Shown here one piece after another: positions 16,732 to 27,388 of a stretch of DNA of 64,000 nt (the stretch's first letter is position 1; the number at the start of each line of letters is the position of its first letter). Under the pieces are notes generated by a model, which was not told where the DNA came from, ran no database searches, and saw nothing but the letters and a program-made list of their open reading frames with translations. Source of the DNA: Lutibacter sp. B1 (lineage in GTDB: Bacteria > Bacteroidota > Bacteroidia > Flavobacteriales > Flavobacteriaceae). The translations under genes and the position numbers were made by a program. Location: positions 1 through 64,000 of the forward strand of contig NZ_JAAZUI010000006.1 in the NCBI RefSeq assembly GCF_012524075.1, in the 5' to 3' direction.

Positions 16732-17907
16732 TTAAAATTTATAAATTGCTGTTGCTAATAATCTGAAATTGTCTACAGAATCTATACCTGTTGAAGATAT
16801 ATCGCCATTATTATCAATAGATCCGTATTGAGCATCGGTATACTCTCCTTCAATACCAATTTTTAAATTACCTGATTTCCAACCAACTCGAGGTGATATT
16901 CTAAACGCACTTTCAACAGTTCCTAAAAATCCGTTCACATAGGTTATAGGTTCTCCAAAACCATCGTTTTTTGTATACCCTCCAAATAAACCCCATTCCA
17001 TAGTTTCAGAAAAATCTCCATTAAATTCTGTCCACATAGAAAACGTATCGTTATTTACATAATCTCCATCAGCTTCACCAAAACCACTTATCATAAGAAC
17101 ATCGGACATGTTTTGACCGTAAGTACCTTCAATTTTCCATGTAGCTTTTCCAAGTTTAGTTCTAAAATATCCTATAAATGCTGTGCTCGATAAGTTATCT
17201 TCTCCAAGAGCCGGTCGGGCAGTTTTTAAATTAAAGCCAACACCACCAACCGAATTAGCTACAGACCCAAATTGTAATTGCGCATGAAATTGTGGTATGC
17301 CCGACTGACTTACACTGGCTCCTCTGGTTTTAAAATCTCTTTCAGTAAATAACACACCAATAAATTTTACCTTTCCTTTTGTAGTTACACGCAATTGCGG
17401 ATTTCTGGAAAAAGGTTGAAATGGAACACCTGTATTAAATGAGTAAGTACCTGGAAAAACAGCTGTAACAAACATTGGATGCCAGTATTGTCCCATCAAA
17501 ATCTCAATTTTATCATTTGATAATTGAACAAAAGCATGTCTTAAACGCAGTTCACCTGTAGAAGCATCAGTATTACCAAAAAAAGCTCCTTCAATTACTC
17601 CGGAAGTTTTCATTCCAAAAAAATCAGGCCCGGTAATTGTTCCTTTTAAACGAGTTTGAATTGCCAAAATATTGAAATTGGATTGATCATTTAAATCATC
17701 TCCATCAACAATATTTTCGGCTGCCGGTAAAATATTAAAATGACCTTCTCTGGCATAAACTGTTTGACGAGTATCAAACATATAATCTGTTTTTACAAAG
17801 CCACTCCACTTTATTCCAAAGTTTTGTGCAGTTCCGTCAGACTGCCCATAACTATAATACGTTAGTCCTAAACAAAGCACTAACACAACTAAAAGTTGAT
17901 TTTTCAT
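16732..17907 (-). CDS. Outer-membrane porin-like beta-barrel protein
   Basis: A 391-aa exported protein. The signal peptide is about residues 1-21 (ends YSYGQ). The mature chain alternates hydrophobic and polar residues with many Gly and aromatic residues and ends in Phe (AIYKF), as in outer-membrane beta-barrels. It opens the cluster with DUF4212 and the ActP-like symporter, so it may carry short-chain acids across the outer membrane. I recognise no named family with certainty; a DcaP-like porin is one option. Confidence 0.7.
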   Translation of the reverse strand: MKNQLLVVLVLCLGLTYYSYGQSDGTAQNFGIKWSGFVKTDYMFDTRQTVYAREGHFNILPAAENIVDGDDLNDQSNFNILAIQTRLKGTITGPDFFGMKTSGVIEGAFFGNTDASTGELRLRHAFVQLSNDKIEILMGQYWHPMFVTAVFPGTYSFNTGVPFQPFSRNPQLRVTTKGKVKFIGVLFTERDFKTRGASVSQSGIPQFHAQLQFGSVANSVGGVGFNLKTARPALGEDNLSSTAFIGYFRTKLGKATWKIEGTYGQNMSDVLMISGFGEADGDYVNNDTFSMWTEFNGDFSETMEWGLFGGYTKNDGFGEPITYVNGFLGTVESAFRISPRVGWKSGNLKIGIEGEYTDAQYGSIDNNGDISSTGIDSVDNFRLLATAIYKF

Positions 17908-18026
17908 AAGTAAAGTTTATTAATTATTAAGGTTTTTTTGCTAAAACATTAATTTTAAGCCTTTACAATATGAAAAGAAATCAAGTTGAAATAAAATTTA
18001 ATATATATATATGGTAATTAGTATAG

Positions 18027-18446
18027 TTAATCTTTAAAACGTTCCCAACGTATCAACATATATTTATCACCAAGTTCGGTAACTATAACTCCTGCCCCGA
18101 TTAAGTTTTTATTTTCAGAAAAGTATTTTGCAAGCTCTTTTTCATTTAAAATTTTATAAGTAGAATGATACTCAAAGCTATACGGACGTTTAATGTTATA
18201 TTTTTTTACCCAATTAATAATGCTAACATGTGAAATTCCTAAGATACGCTCTATTTCTCTGTAGCTTAAACCTTCTAAATAAAGTTGCAAAGCTTTATTC
18301 ACATAATAAGAATCTATTTGCTTACCTATTTTATTCACGGTAAAATAATATCCGCACTTTTTACATTTATATCGCTGTCTTTTTTTAACTACACCACTCT
18401 TAACATACTCATTAGAAGAACAATTTGGGCAAGACTCTATTTTCAT
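18027..18446 (-). CDS. Zinc-ribbon/HTH protein related to IS1-type transposase N-termini
   Basis: A 139-aa protein. Residues 1-40 hold a CxxC...CxxC zinc ribbon (CPNC, CKKC) like InsA of IS1, and about 45-85 a helix-turn-helix (LSYREIERILGISHVSIINWVKKY). No DDE catalytic domain follows; the C-terminal 50 residues are unrelated to a transposase. No terminal inverted repeats flank it. It therefore looks like a domesticated DNA-binding protein, not an active IS. It faces gltB across 254 bp rich in repeats and dyads, suggesting regulation of itself and of glutamate synthase, which is inference. The start at 18446 is an ATG followed closely by the zinc ribbon. Confidence 0.75.
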   Translation of the reverse strand: MKIESCPNCSSNEYVKSGVVKKRQRYKCKKCGYYFTVNKIGKQIDSYYVNKALQLYLEGLSYREIERILGISHVSIINWVKKYNIKRPYSFEYHSTYKILNEKELAKYFSENKNLIGAGVIVTELGDKYMLIRWERFKD

Positions 18447-18459
18447 ATATATTTATTTT

Positions 18460-18490
18460 GCATAAATATACCTTTTTAGCATAATATACC
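18460..18490 (-). promoter_or_regulatory. Direct-repeat operator upstream of the HTH gene
   Basis: GCATAAATATACC (18460-18472) and GCATAATATACC (18479-18490) repeat with a 19-base period, 14 bases upstream of the HTH start codon. The minus-strand copy includes a TATATTTA element close to the -7 consensus, so a bound protein would cover the promoter. Autoregulation is inferred. Confidence 0.45.
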
Positions 18491-18599
18491 AAAATAATAA
18501 AGAATTTTCTACTTATTTACCATCAATTTAGTAACTTTTAATTTTAATAATATTAAATTTTAAACTTAGTTTTTTAATGATTTTATTATTTATAACACA

Positions 18600-18638
18600 A
18601 TAATTGTTTTAATATAACAATTATAACGATTTCGTTAT
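18600..18638. promoter_or_regulatory. Overlapping dyads between the HTH gene and gltB
   Basis: ATAATTGTT and AACAATTAT form a 9-bp inverted repeat with a 7-base centre (18600-18624). It runs into a second dyad, ATAACGA-TT-TCGTTAT (18623-18638). Both lie just upstream of the gltB promoter and are candidate operators. Confidence 0.45.
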
Positions 18639-18666
18639 TATATAGCATTTTCAACATATTTTTCTA

Positions 18667-18674
18667 TATTTTTG
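18667..18674 (+). promoter_or_regulatory. -7 box of the gltB promoter
   Basis: TATTTTTG fits TAnnTTTG and ends 26 bases before the gltB ATG. No convincing -33 box is seen, which would suit an activated or repressible promoter. Confidence 0.45.
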
Positions 18675-18700
18675 TAAACATTCCTAAATAATTAATTAAA

Positions 18701-21700
18701 ATGATAAAACAAGGTTTATACTTGCCGGAATTTGAAAGAGATAATTGTGGTGCCGGATTTATTTGCAATTTAAAAGGTGAAAAATCTAACAAAATAATTC
18801 ATGATGCATTAGAAATCCTGATCAAGCTTGAACATAGAGGTGCTGTAAGTGCTGATGGTAAAACAGGTGATGGTGCAGGAATCTTAATTGATATACCTCA
18901 TGAATTCTTTCATAAAAACACAACATTTGACTTACCCGAGCCTAAAGAGTATGCTGTTGGAATGGTTTTTTTACCAAAAAATGAGAACCAGCTGAATTTC
19001 TGTAAAAATATTTTAGAAACAGAAGTGAAAAATATTGGTTTAGAGGTTTTAGGATGGAGAAAGGTTCCTGTAGACAGAACACACTTAGGACAAATAGCCG
19101 CAAAAAATGAACCTGCAGTTGAACAAGTTTTTATAGGTAAAAATGGACAAGATTTAGACGAAAACAAATTTAATGCAAAGCTTTTTGCTGCTCGTAAAAT
19201 AGCAGAACATGCTATTCAAAATTCTAAACTTTCAGATCGAAAAAAATTCTATCTGCCTAGTCTATCTTCAACAACAATAATATATAAAGGGTTATTGATG
19301 CCCGAAGATATCAGAAATTATTATACCGATTTATCAAACCCTGATTTGGTTACCAGATTAGCCTTGGTACACCAACGATTTTCTACAAATACATTTCCTT
19401 CATGGGATTTAGCACAACCTTTTAGATACATGTGCCATAACGGAGAAATTAATACGTTACGAGGTAATATTAACAGAATGAATGCTCGTGAAGAATTAAT
19501 GAAAACTGATATTTTTGGTAATGATGTTAAAAAATTATTTCCAATAATTCTAGAAGGTAAATCTGACTCCGCTTCAATGGATATGTCGGTTGAATTATTA
19601 TTAACAACAGGAAGATCTTTACCTGAAGTTATGATGATGATGGTACCGGAAGCATGGGAAAGAGATGACAAAATGGATGATAACAAAAAGGCTTTTTACG
19701 AATACAACTCGTGTATAATGGAACCTTGGGATGGCCCGGCTTCAATCCCATTTACCGACGGAAATTATATTGGCGCTTTATTAGACAGAAACGGATTAAG
19801 ACCTTCAAGATATACGGTAACAAAAGATGGAAATGTTATCATGTCTTCAGAAACCGGTGTATTAGATATTAAACCTGAAAATGTTGTAAGTCATGGCCGT
19901 TTAGAACCGGGAAAAATGTTTTTGGTTGATATGAATGAAGGACGTATTGTAAATGACGAAGAAATAAAACAAAAAATTGTAAATCAAAGACCTTACAGAC
20001 AATGGTTAAATAAAAACTTATTGCCACTAGCCAAAGTTCCATACACAGGCAATATGTGCCCAATAGAAGAAACTAAATTATTAGCAAGACAAAAAATATT
20101 TGGTTATACTATTGAAGAAGTTAAGAAAATTATTACCCCAATGGCATTAACAGGAAAAGAAGCTATTGGCTCAATGGGTAATGATACTCCTTTAGCAGTA
20201 TTATCCGACCAACCACAATTGCTGTACAACTATTTTAAACAACTTTTTGCGCAAGTTACAAACCCTCCTTTAGATGGTATTCGAGAAGAAATTGTTACAG
20301 ATTTTAGCTTGGCAATTGGTGGAGACAGAAACATTTTTGATATTTCTGAAGAGCAATGTAAAAAACTTAAAATTCAAAATCCGGTTATTTCTAACGAAGA
20401 TTTAGATAAGTTAAAACTTATAGATCATCCCGATTTTAAAGCAATTTCTATAGATGCTCTATACGATATCACCAAAGGTTTAAACGGTATTGAGGCTGCA
20501 TTAAAAAACATGGTGAAAGAAACCTACAAAGCTGTTTCTGAAGGTTGTAACATTGTTATTTTATCCGACAGACATGTAAATAAGCAATATGCACCTATAC
20601 CAATGCTATTGGCTTGCTCTCATATAAATACACAATTGCATATTCTAAATAAACGCTCAAGTTTTGGTATTATCATAGAATCTGCCGAGCCACGTGAACC
20701 ACATCATTTTGCAACTTTATTTGGTTATGGTGCAAGTGCCGTTAATCCATATATGATTAACGAAATTATCAGTCAACAGGTTAAAGAGAAAATAATCAAA
20801 GGAATTACAGAAGAACAAGCAATCTACAATTTCAATAAAGCAATTGCAAAAGGTGTATTGAAAATTATGAATAAAATTGGCATTTCAACATTACACTCTT
20901 ACAGGGCTTCTCAAATTTTTGAAATTTTAGGGTTAAGTAGCGAATTTACCAACAAATATTTCCCAAATACTCCTTCAAGAATTGAAGGCGTTGGATTATA
21001 TGAAATTGAAAAAGAAATCTACTTCCGTCATAGAACGGCCTATCCAAGAACTAAAATTCCACAAAGCCAAAGTTTAAATATTGGTGGTGATTATAGATGG
21101 AGAAGAAATGCCGAACGTCACATGTTTAATCCAACAACCGTAGCAAAATTACAACAAGCTGTACGAAGTAATAGCTACGAAAATTACGAAGTTTATGCTA
21201 AAAGTATAAATGAGCAAAGTAAAAATTTAATGACACTTCGTGGTTTATTTGAATTTAATAATTATGACCCTATTCCTATTGAAGAAGTTGAGCCTTGGAC
21301 TGAAATTGTGAAACGTTTTAAAACCGGAGCTATGTCATACGGTTCAATTAGTCAAGAAGCTCATGAAAACTTGGCAATTGCCATGAATCGTATTGGAGGC
21401 AAAAGTAACTCCGGCGAAGGTGGCGAAAATAAAAACAGATTTAGAAAAGACTTAAATGGAGACAGCCGTAACAGTGCTATAAAACAAGTTGCATCGGGTA
21501 GATTTGGAGTATCCATAAACTACCTAACCAATGCGCAGGAAATTCAAATTAAAATGGCACAAGGTGCCAAACCTGGAGAAGGAGGGCAATTACCTGGTGA
21601 AAAAGTATTACCATGGATTGCCGAGTGTAGAAACTCAACCCCTTATGTTGGATTGATTTCTCCTCCACCACATCATGACATTTATTCTATTGAAGATTTA

Positions 21701-23206
21701 GCACAATTAATTTACGACTTAAAAAATGCAAATAGAAAAGCAAGAATCAACGTAAAACTTGTTTCAAAAGTTGGAGTTGGTACCATAGCTGCCGGTGTTG
21801 CAAAAGCGAAAGCCGATGTAATTTTAGTTTCAGGCTACGATGGTGGTACCGGAGCTTCTCCATTAACATCACTAAAACACACTGGTTTACCTTGGGAACT
21901 TGGTATAGCTGAAGCTCAACAAACTTTAGTTTTAAACAATTTAAGAAACAGAGTTGTATTAGAGTGCGACGGACAATTAAAGACAGGACGAGATGTTGCA
22001 ATTGCTTGTTTATTAGGCGCTGAAGAATTTGGTTTTGCCACAGCTCCGCTTGTAGCTTCAGGATGTATTATGATGCGTGCATGCCATTTAAATACGTGTC
22101 CGGTTGGAATTGCAACACAAGATCCTGAATTGCGTAAAAACTTTAAAGGCACACCCGAACATGTTATCAATTTCATGTATTTTGTTGCAAAAGAACTGCG
22201 TGAAATTATGGCTCTGTTAGGTTTTAGAACTGTTAATGAAATGATAGGTCAATCTCAAAAAATAAATGCTTCTAAAGCAATAAAACATTATAAAGCTAAA
22301 GGACTCGATCTATCATCTATTTTACATCAACCAAAAACTGATAAAAAATTATATAATACAGAATCTCAAGACCATTGTTTAGATCATGTATTAGATTTAG
22401 ACATTATAAGAATTGCGCATCCGGCAATATACCGTAAAGAAAAAATGGAACTAGAATTTCCAATAAGAAATACTGACAGAACTGTTGGGGCAATTTTAAG
22501 TAATGAGTTATCAAAAATTTATGGTGAAAACGGGTTACCTGAAGATACGTTAAAATTAAAATTTAAAGGTTCTGCCGGGCAAAGTTTTGGTGCTTTTGCA
22601 ACCAAAGGTTTAACCTTACAAGTTGATGGTAATACCAACGATTATTTAGGAAAAAGCTTGTCTGGTGCAAAACTTATTATAAAAGCTCCAGACGAAGCAA
22701 CATTTCCATCGCATGAAAATATAATAGTTGGAAACGTTTCGTTATATGGTGCAATAACAGGTGAAGTTTATATAAACGGTATTGCCGGAGAACGTTTTTG
22801 CGTTAGAAATTCTGGAGCAATTGCCATTGTTGAAGGAGTTGGTGATCATGGTTGCGAATATATGACAGGAGGCACCGTAGTTGTTTTAGGTAAAACCGGA
22901 AGGAATTTTGCTGCCGGAATGAGCGGTGGAATTGCTTATGTTTTTGATGATAAACAAAAATTTAGAAACGGTTTATGCAATATGGAAATGGTTGAATTTG
23001 ATGCTATTACCGAAAACGATGAACAAACATTGAAACAACTGGTTAAAAATCATTTCAAGTATACCAATAGCGATTACGCTTATTCTATTTTAAATGATTG
23101 GGAAAACAGCCTGAAACATTTTGTAAAAGTAATGCCAACTGACTATAAAAAGGCATTACAAAGACTTGAAGATGAAAAAAATATTACTATAGAAACTGTT
23201 GCTTAA
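18701..23206 (+). CDS. gltB: Glutamate synthase large (alpha) subunit
   Basis: A 1501-aa enzyme that with GltD makes two glutamates from glutamine and 2-oxoglutarate using NAD(P)H. The class II amidotransferase nucleophile is C16 (DNCGAGF), exposed after removal of a 15-residue propeptide. Next come the central domain, the FMN-binding synthase domain ([37 protein letters not shown]) and the 3Fe-4S cysteines near 1121, 1127 and 1132 (C-x5-C-x4-C in the CHLNTC region). A GXGXG beta-helix occupies the C-terminal 250 residues. Length and motifs are complete. gltD starts 2 bases after the stop, so they form one operon. Confidence 0.97.
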   Translation: MIKQGLYLPEFERDNCGAGFICNLKGEKSNKIIHDALEILIKLEHRGAVSADGKTGDGAGILIDIPHEFFHKNTTFDLPEPKEYAVGMVFLPKNENQLNFCKNILETEVKNIGLEVLGWRKVPVDRTHLGQIAAKNEPAVEQVFIGKNGQDLDENKFNAKLFAARKIAEHAIQNSKLSDRKKFYLPSLSSTTIIYKGLLMPEDIRNYYTDLSNPDLVTRLALVHQRFSTNTFPSWDLAQPFRYMCHNGEINTLRGNINRMNAREELMKTDIFGNDVKKLFPIILEGKSDSASMDMSVELLLTTGRSLPEVMMMMVPEAWERDDKMDDNKKAFYEYNSCIMEPWDGPASIPFTDGNYIGALLDRNGLRPSRYTVTKDGNVIMSSETGVLDIKPENVVSHGRLEPGKMFLVDMNEGRIVNDEEIKQKIVNQRPYRQWLNKNLLPLAKVPYTGNMCPIEETKLLARQKIFGYTIEEVKKIITPMALTGKEAIGSMGNDTPLAVLSDQPQLLYNYFKQLFAQVTNPPLDGIREEIVTDFSLAIGGDRNIFDISEEQCKKLKIQNPVISNEDLDKLKLIDHPDFKAISIDALYDITKGLNGIEAALKNMVKETYKAVSEGCNIVILSDRHVNKQYAPIPMLLACSHINTQLHILNKRSSFGIIIESAEPREPHHFATLFGYGASAVNPYMINEIISQQVKEKIIKGITEEQAIYNFNKAIAKGVLKIMNKIGISTLHSYRASQIFEILGLSSEFTNKYFPNTPSRIEGVGLYEIEKEIYFRHRTAYPRTKIPQSQSLNIGGDYRWRRNAERHMFNPTTVAKLQQAVRSNSYENYEVYAKSINEQSKNLMTLRGLFEFNNYDPIPIEEVEPWTEIVKRFKTGAMSYGSISQEAHENLAIAMNRIGGKSNSGEGGENKNRFRKDLNGDSRNSAIKQVASGRFGVSINYLTNAQEIQIKMAQGAKPGEGGQLPGEKVLPWIAECRNSTPYVGLISPPPHHDIYSIEDLAQLIYDLKNANRKARINVKLVSKVGVGTIAAGVAKAKADVILVSGYDGGTGASPLTSLKHTGLPWELGIAEAQQTLVLNNLRNRVVLECDGQLKTGRDVAIACLLGAEEFGFATAPLVASGCIMMRACHLNTCPVGIATQDPELRKNFKGTPEHVINFMYFVAKELREIMALLGFRTVNEMIGQSQKINASKAIKHYKAKGLDLSSILHQPKTDKKLYNTESQDHCLDHVLDLDIIRIAHPAIYRKEKMELEFPIRNTDRTVGAILSNELSKIYGENGLPEDTLKLKFKGSAGQSFGAFATKGLTLQVDGNTNDYLGKSLSGAKLIIKAPDEATFPSHENIIVGNVSLYGAITGEVYINGIAGERFCVRNSGAIAIVEGVGDHGCEYMTGGTVVVLGKTGRNFAAGMSGGIAYVFDDKQKFRNGLCNMEMVEFDAITENDEQTLKQLVKNHFKYTNSDYAYSILNDWENSLKHFVKVMPTDYKKALQRLEDEKNITIETVA

Positions 23207-23208
23207 TT

Positions 23209-24666
23209 ATGGGAAAAATTACAGGTTTTAAAGAATTTGACAGAAAAGATGAAGGATATATTTCTGTAAAAGAAAGGGTTCAGCATTATAATGAATTTAC
23301 TATATCATTAAAAACTGAAGAAATTGAAAAGCAAGGTTCTCGTTGCATGGATTGCGGTATTCCGTTTTGTCATAGCGGTTGCCCATTAGGAAATTTAATT
23401 CCTGATTTTAACGATATGGTTCATTTAGGTGAGTGGAAAAGAGCACTTGAAATTTTACACTCAACCAATAATTTTCCTGAATTTACAGGTAGATTATGCC
23501 CTGCTCCTTGTGAACAAGCATGTGTATTAGGTATTATTAAACCACCTATCACAATTGAAAATTTAGAAAAAATGATTGTTGAAAAAGGATTTTCAGAAGG
23601 TTGGATAGTTGCAGAACCTCCTATAAAAAGAACCGGAAAAAAAGTAGCAGTTGTTGGTTCAGGACCTTCAGGACTTGCTGCTGCACAACAATTAAACAGA
23701 GCCGGTCATTTAGTTACTGTGTTTGAACGAGATGATGCAATTGGAGGACTGTTGCGCTATGGAATTCCAAATTTCAAACTTGAAAAAGAAATTATAGACA
23801 GAAGAATTTCAATTTTAGAAGAAGAAGGAATTGAGTTTAAAACCAATATCAACGTTGGTGTTAACTACGCTGTAGAACAATTGAACGAATTTGATGCTGT
23901 TGTTTTATGTGGTGGCGCAACACAACGAAGAGAACTTGCAATTCCTGGTTCTAAAAGTAAAGGAGTTGTACAAGCTATGACCTTTTTAAAACAACAAAAT
24001 AAAAGAAATGCCGGAATAACAATTACAAAAGAAGAAATTTTTGCCACAGATAAAAATGTGATTGTTATTGGCGGTGGAGATACAGGATCAGACTGCGTTG
24101 GTACTTCAAATAGACACGGAGCTAAATCTGTGACCAATTTTGAAATTATGCCCAAACCGCCTGTAGATAGAAGTGAGAACACTCCTTGGCCTTATTGGCC
24201 TTTAAAATTAAAAACTTCTACCTCACATGAAGAAGGCTGTAATAGAAACTGGCTAATTTCAACCAAAGAATTTATTACTGATGAAAACGGAAATTTAAAA
24301 GCCCTAAAAACAGTAGAAGTTGAATGGATTAACAAACCCGGACAAAGACCTGCTTTAAAAGAAGTACCAAACAGCGATAAAATTTGGCCTTGTGAATTGG
24401 TTTTATTAGCTCTTGGTTTTACGGGACCTGAAGCTACGTTAAGCGAACAACTTGGTTTAAAAACCGATGTTAGAAGTAATTATGAAGCAACCGATTATCA
24501 AACTAATGTACCAAATATATTTACTGCAGGTGATATGCGCAGAGGACAATCTTTAATTGTTTGGGCAATTTCTGAAGGAAGAGAAGCTGCAAGAAAAGTT
24601 GATGAATATTTAATGGGTTATACCAATTTACCAACTAAAGGTGACGGAGATTTACCAAGCGTTTAA
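23209..24666 (+). CDS. gltD: Glutamate synthase small (beta) subunit
   Basis: A 485-aa NAD(P)H-oxidising flavoprotein partner of GltB. The N-terminal region has the cysteines of two 4Fe-4S clusters (CMDCGIPFCHSGCP and CPAPCEQAC). An FAD-binding GSGPSGLAAA follows at about 147-156, a second nucleotide site GGGDTGSD near 287, and a C-terminal FAD-contacting TAGDMRRGQSL. It is collinear with the family and directly follows gltB. A terminator lies about 45 bases beyond the stop. Confidence 0.96.
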   Translation: MGKITGFKEFDRKDEGYISVKERVQHYNEFTISLKTEEIEKQGSRCMDCGIPFCHSGCPLGNLIPDFNDMVHLGEWKRALEILHSTNNFPEFTGRLCPAPCEQACVLGIIKPPITIENLEKMIVEKGFSEGWIVAEPPIKRTGKKVAVVGSGPSGLAAAQQLNRAGHLVTVFERDDAIGGLLRYGIPNFKLEKEIIDRRISILEEEGIEFKTNINVGVNYAVEQLNEFDAVVLCGGATQRRELAIPGSKSKGVVQAMTFLKQQNKRNAGITITKEEIFATDKNVIVIGGGDTGSDCVGTSNRHGAKSVTNFEIMPKPPVDRSENTPWPYWPLKLKTSTSHEEGCNRNWLISTKEFITDENGNLKALKTVEVEWINKPGQRPALKEVPNSDKIWPCELVLLALGFTGPEATLSEQLGLKTDVRSNYEATDYQTNVPNIFTAGDMRRGQSLIVWAISEGREAARKVDEYLMGYTNLPTKGDGDLPSV

Positions 24667-24711
24667 TTTATTACACTTCAAAAAAATAGTACTTCATAGT
24701 TAAACATTTCT

Positions 24712-24745
24712 AAAATCATCTTTTGTTACAAAAAGATGATTTTTG
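24712..24745 (+). terminator. Terminator after gltBD
   Basis: A 13-bp stem, AAAATCATCTTTT with AAAAGATGATTTT, a 6-base loop and a T-rich tail. Confidence 0.75.
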
Positions 24746-24782
24746 TTTTGTAAATTACATCTGTTTTAAATTACTTCAGAAA

Positions 24783-25946
24783 ATGAAAAACAGAAAATTA
24801 TTGATGATTCCCGGTCCAATTGAATTTGAACCAAAAGTTTTACAGGCTATGGGTGCAGTAACTACAAGTCATGTTGCCCCAAATTTTATCAACTCTTTTG
24901 GAAATTCTATAGAATTGATGCGAAAAGTTTGGTTAAGTCCAAAAGGACAACCTTTTATTGTTGCGGGCTCCGGAACATTGGCTATGGACATGGCTGCTGC
25001 AAACTTAATAGAAACGAATGATAATGTTTTGGTTATTTCAACCGGTTATTTTGGTGAACGCTACGCTGAAATTTGTAAAAGATATGGAGCAAATGTTACC
25101 ATTTTAAAAACTGAAATTGGAGCTACTGTAAGTTTAACTGCTATTGAAAAAGAATTAGCTTCAAAAAAATACAAACTTTTAACTATAACTCATGTTGATA
25201 CTTCAACCGGAGTAGTTATTAATCCGCAACCAATTGCCAAATTAGCAAAAAAATACAATGTTCTTAGTGTTTTAGATGGTGTTTGCTCTGTTGCAGGCGA
25301 AGAAATTAAACAAGACGAATGGGAAATTGATGTGGTTTTGACAGCATCTCAAAAAGCAGTAGGTGTACCTCCCGGACTGGCACTTTTAGTAGCTTCAGAA
25401 AAAGCAATGAAAACTTTTAAGAACCGAAAAACACTTGTAGGTAATTACTATGCCGATTTTACCAATTGGTTACCTATAATGAATGCTTATGAAAATAGAA
25501 ATCCATCTTATTTTGGGACTCCTCCTGTAAATTTAATAGCTGCACTTGAAGTAAGTTTACAGTTTATTATTGAAGAAGGAATTGAAAACCGATTCAAACG
25601 TCATCAAAAAATGGCTTTAGCTTTTCGTGAAGCAATGTTAGCGTTAGAATTGCAACTTGTTCCAATTTCAAAAAATAATTCTTCCAATACATTAACTGCC
25701 GTTTATTATCCTGAAAATATAAATGGAGGTGATTTCTTAAAAAACATGTCTGATAACAATGTAATAATTGCAGGAGGTTTACTTCCTTCAATTAAAACAA
25801 AATACTTTAGAGTTGGACATATGGGAAGTGTTAATAGTAATGATGTTATTGCTACAATTTCAGCTATCGAAAAAAGTTTAAAAACATGTGGTTATCATTT
25901 TAGAAATGGTATTGGAATATCTACTGCTCAAGATATTTTAAGTTAA
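24783..25946 (+). CDS. Class V aminotransferase (alanine-glyoxylate/serine-pyruvate type)
   Basis: A 387-aa PLP enzyme. The N-terminal PGPIEF and SHVAPNF elements, AGSGTLAMD at 61-69, the VLDGVCSVAGEE strand with the PLP-binding Asp, and the Schiff-base K191 in TASQKAVGVPPG identify the AGXT/serine-pyruvate branch of class V aminotransferases. An upstream TTG-started extension of 20 residues is possible, but the ATG at 24783 gives the family's usual start (KLLMIPGP). It follows the gltBD terminator and is probably transcribed separately. The likely reaction is transamination between alanine or serine and glyoxylate or pyruvate; donor preference cannot be read from the sequence. Confidence 0.88.
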   Translation: MKNRKLLMIPGPIEFEPKVLQAMGAVTTSHVAPNFINSFGNSIELMRKVWLSPKGQPFIVAGSGTLAMDMAAANLIETNDNVLVISTGYFGERYAEICKRYGANVTILKTEIGATVSLTAIEKELASKKYKLLTITHVDTSTGVVINPQPIAKLAKKYNVLSVLDGVCSVAGEEIKQDEWEIDVVLTASQKAVGVPPGLALLVASEKAMKTFKNRKTLVGNYYADFTNWLPIMNAYENRNPSYFGTPPVNLIAALEVSLQFIIEEGIENRFKRHQKMALAFREAMLALELQLVPISKNNSSNTLTAVYYPENINGGDFLKNMSDNNVIIAGGLLPSIKTKYFRVGHMGSVNSNDVIATISAIEKSLKTCGYHFRNGIGISTAQDILS

Positions 25947-26051
25947 AATTTGATTATAACTGACTTTAATCATCATTTAATAAGAAATACCCTTTTAATT
26001 TAGTAAACGTATTGTTTATACAAAACAACTAAAAACCTAAAAATAAAAGTG

Positions 26052-26576
26052 ATGAAAAATATCGTAATAATCTTAGCTATTCTATTTTCTTTTTATGCAT
26101 GTAAAAAAGAAATAAAAAAAACAGCAGACACACAACAAACTGAAGTATCAGAAAAAATTGATATCCCAACATTAGCACTCAATGAATTTGATTCTAAAGC
26201 CGGAGATTTTGTAAATAAACAAGTTCTAGTAAAAGGCATTGTAGATCATGTATGCAAACACGGTGGTAAAAAAATTCTTTTAGTAACTGATGACGGAGAT
26301 GTACATGTAACTTCCGATGAACGTTTTGATGAAGCATTAATGGGAAGCGAAATTGTTATTAAAGGTGTTGTTCTAGAAGAAAGAATTGATGAAGCTTACT
26401 GCTTAAAAATGGAAGACGACAATATAAAAAGCCATTCAGAAGGAAAATCAAACGAAGATCAATTCAAAGCAAAAAAAGAACACATTCAACAATACAGAGA
26501 CCAAATGAAAGCTGAAAATACCGACCATATTTCAATATATTCTCTAAAATATGTTTCGCATACTGTAGTTGAGTAA
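26052..26576 (+). CDS. Lipoprotein with OB-fold-like domain
   Basis: A 174-aa protein with a lipoprotein signal (hydrophobic stretch ending FYAC, C17), so probably membrane-anchored. Residues 40-115 form a beta-rich region (VNKQVLVKGIVDHVCKHGGKKILLVTDDG) that fits an OB-fold nucleic-acid or ligand-binding domain. HVCKHGG also puts Cys and His close together, suggesting a metal or haem contact. The C-terminus is charged and helical. A GTG 3 bases upstream is an alternative start. It lies 12 bases upstream of a PepSY-like membrane protein and is probably co-transcribed. Function is unknown. Confidence 0.7.
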   Translation: MKNIVIILAILFSFYACKKEIKKTADTQQTEVSEKIDIPTLALNEFDSKAGDFVNKQVLVKGIVDHVCKHGGKKILLVTDDGDVHVTSDERFDEALMGSEIVIKGVVLEERIDEAYCLKMEDDNIKSHSEGKSNEDQFKAKKEHIQQYRDQMKAENTDHISIYSLKYVSHTVVE

Positions 26577-26588
26577 TTTCTGTTTTTT

Positions 26589-27149
26589 ATGATGAAGAAA
26601 ATTCGAAAATGGAGTAGAATACTTCATAGAGATATTGGTTTCTTTTTTATTGGAACTACTTTAATTTATGCCATTTCAGGAATTGCTTTAAATCATATAA
26701 GTGACTGGAATCCAAATTATTTTGTTGAAATTAAAAAATTTAATACTGATATAGACTTACAAAATTCAACTATTATCAAAGAAAATATCAGTAAGTTTTT
26801 AGATGAAATTGACAATAAAAAAAATTATAAACAACATTATTACCCCAACCAAAATACTCTTAAAATATTTTTAAAAGGTGGCTCATCAATTATTGTAAAT
26901 ACAACCACAGGAAATGCAAAAGCAGAATACTTAAAAAGAAGATCTGTTTTTTTTGAAGCAAATTATTTACATTACAATCCCAATAGAGTTTGGACATGGT
27001 TTTCTGATATTTTTGCCGGAGCACTCATTTTATTTGCCATAACATCATTATTTATGACTAAAGGAAAAAATGGAGTTATGGGAATGGGAGGTATTTATAT
27101 GTTGCTCGGAATTATAATACCAATCTTGTTTTTAATCTTTTATATGTAA
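26589..27149 (+). CDS. PepSY-associated membrane protein
   Basis: A 186-aa protein. An N-terminal helix at about 13-35 (LHRDIGFFFIGTTLIYAISGIALNH) resembles the PepSY-TM family, a soluble PepSY-like domain spans about 40-115, and two further helices lie at about 137-157 and 163-184. HRDIG and the H in ALNH are typical of the family, whose members are linked to metal uptake or reduction. It is probably in an operon with the upstream lipoprotein, pointing to one envelope process, perhaps metal or redox related; that is inference. The duplicated ATG leaves the start uncertain by one codon. Confidence 0.75.
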   Translation: MMKKIRKWSRILHRDIGFFFIGTTLIYAISGIALNHISDWNPNYFVEIKKFNTDIDLQNSTIIKENISKFLDEIDNKKNYKQHYYPNQNTLKIFLKGGSSIIVNTTTGNAKAEYLKRRSVFFEANYLHYNPNRVWTWFSDIFAGALILFAITSLFMTKGKNGVMGMGGIYMLLGIIIPILFLIFYM

Positions 27150-27189
27150 AACATATTTTAACAATCAGTATGATGAGATTCTGAAATAA

Positions 27190-27352
27190 GATTCCGACTT
27201 CGCTCAGTAACCTTTTAGAATGACGAGTTCTATACTATTTTAGACTTCCTTTTTATTTAACGTGAGTTCTATTTAGAAGCATCTGAGATAATTAATTTAA
27301 TATGGTTTTGGTTGATTAAGAATCTGTCATTCTCGCTCTTGCAGAAATGACA
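27190..27352. repeat. Possible dispersed intergenic repeat relics
   Basis: The 239-bp gap between the PepSY gene and aroC has no ORF. It holds CCGACTTCGCTCAGTA followed by AGAATGACG, and a short hairpin TGTCATT...AATGACA (27325-27352). Both resemble the AATGAC/TTCGCTC-type repeats common between flavobacterial genes. The identification is from memory. Confidence 0.3.
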
Positions 27353-27388
27353 AAAAAACACAACAACCTTGCCAACATATCAACTATT

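Noticed and set aside
18027-18446. An active IS1 insertion
   Set aside because: There is no transposase catalytic domain and no terminal inverted repeats or target duplication flanking the gene.
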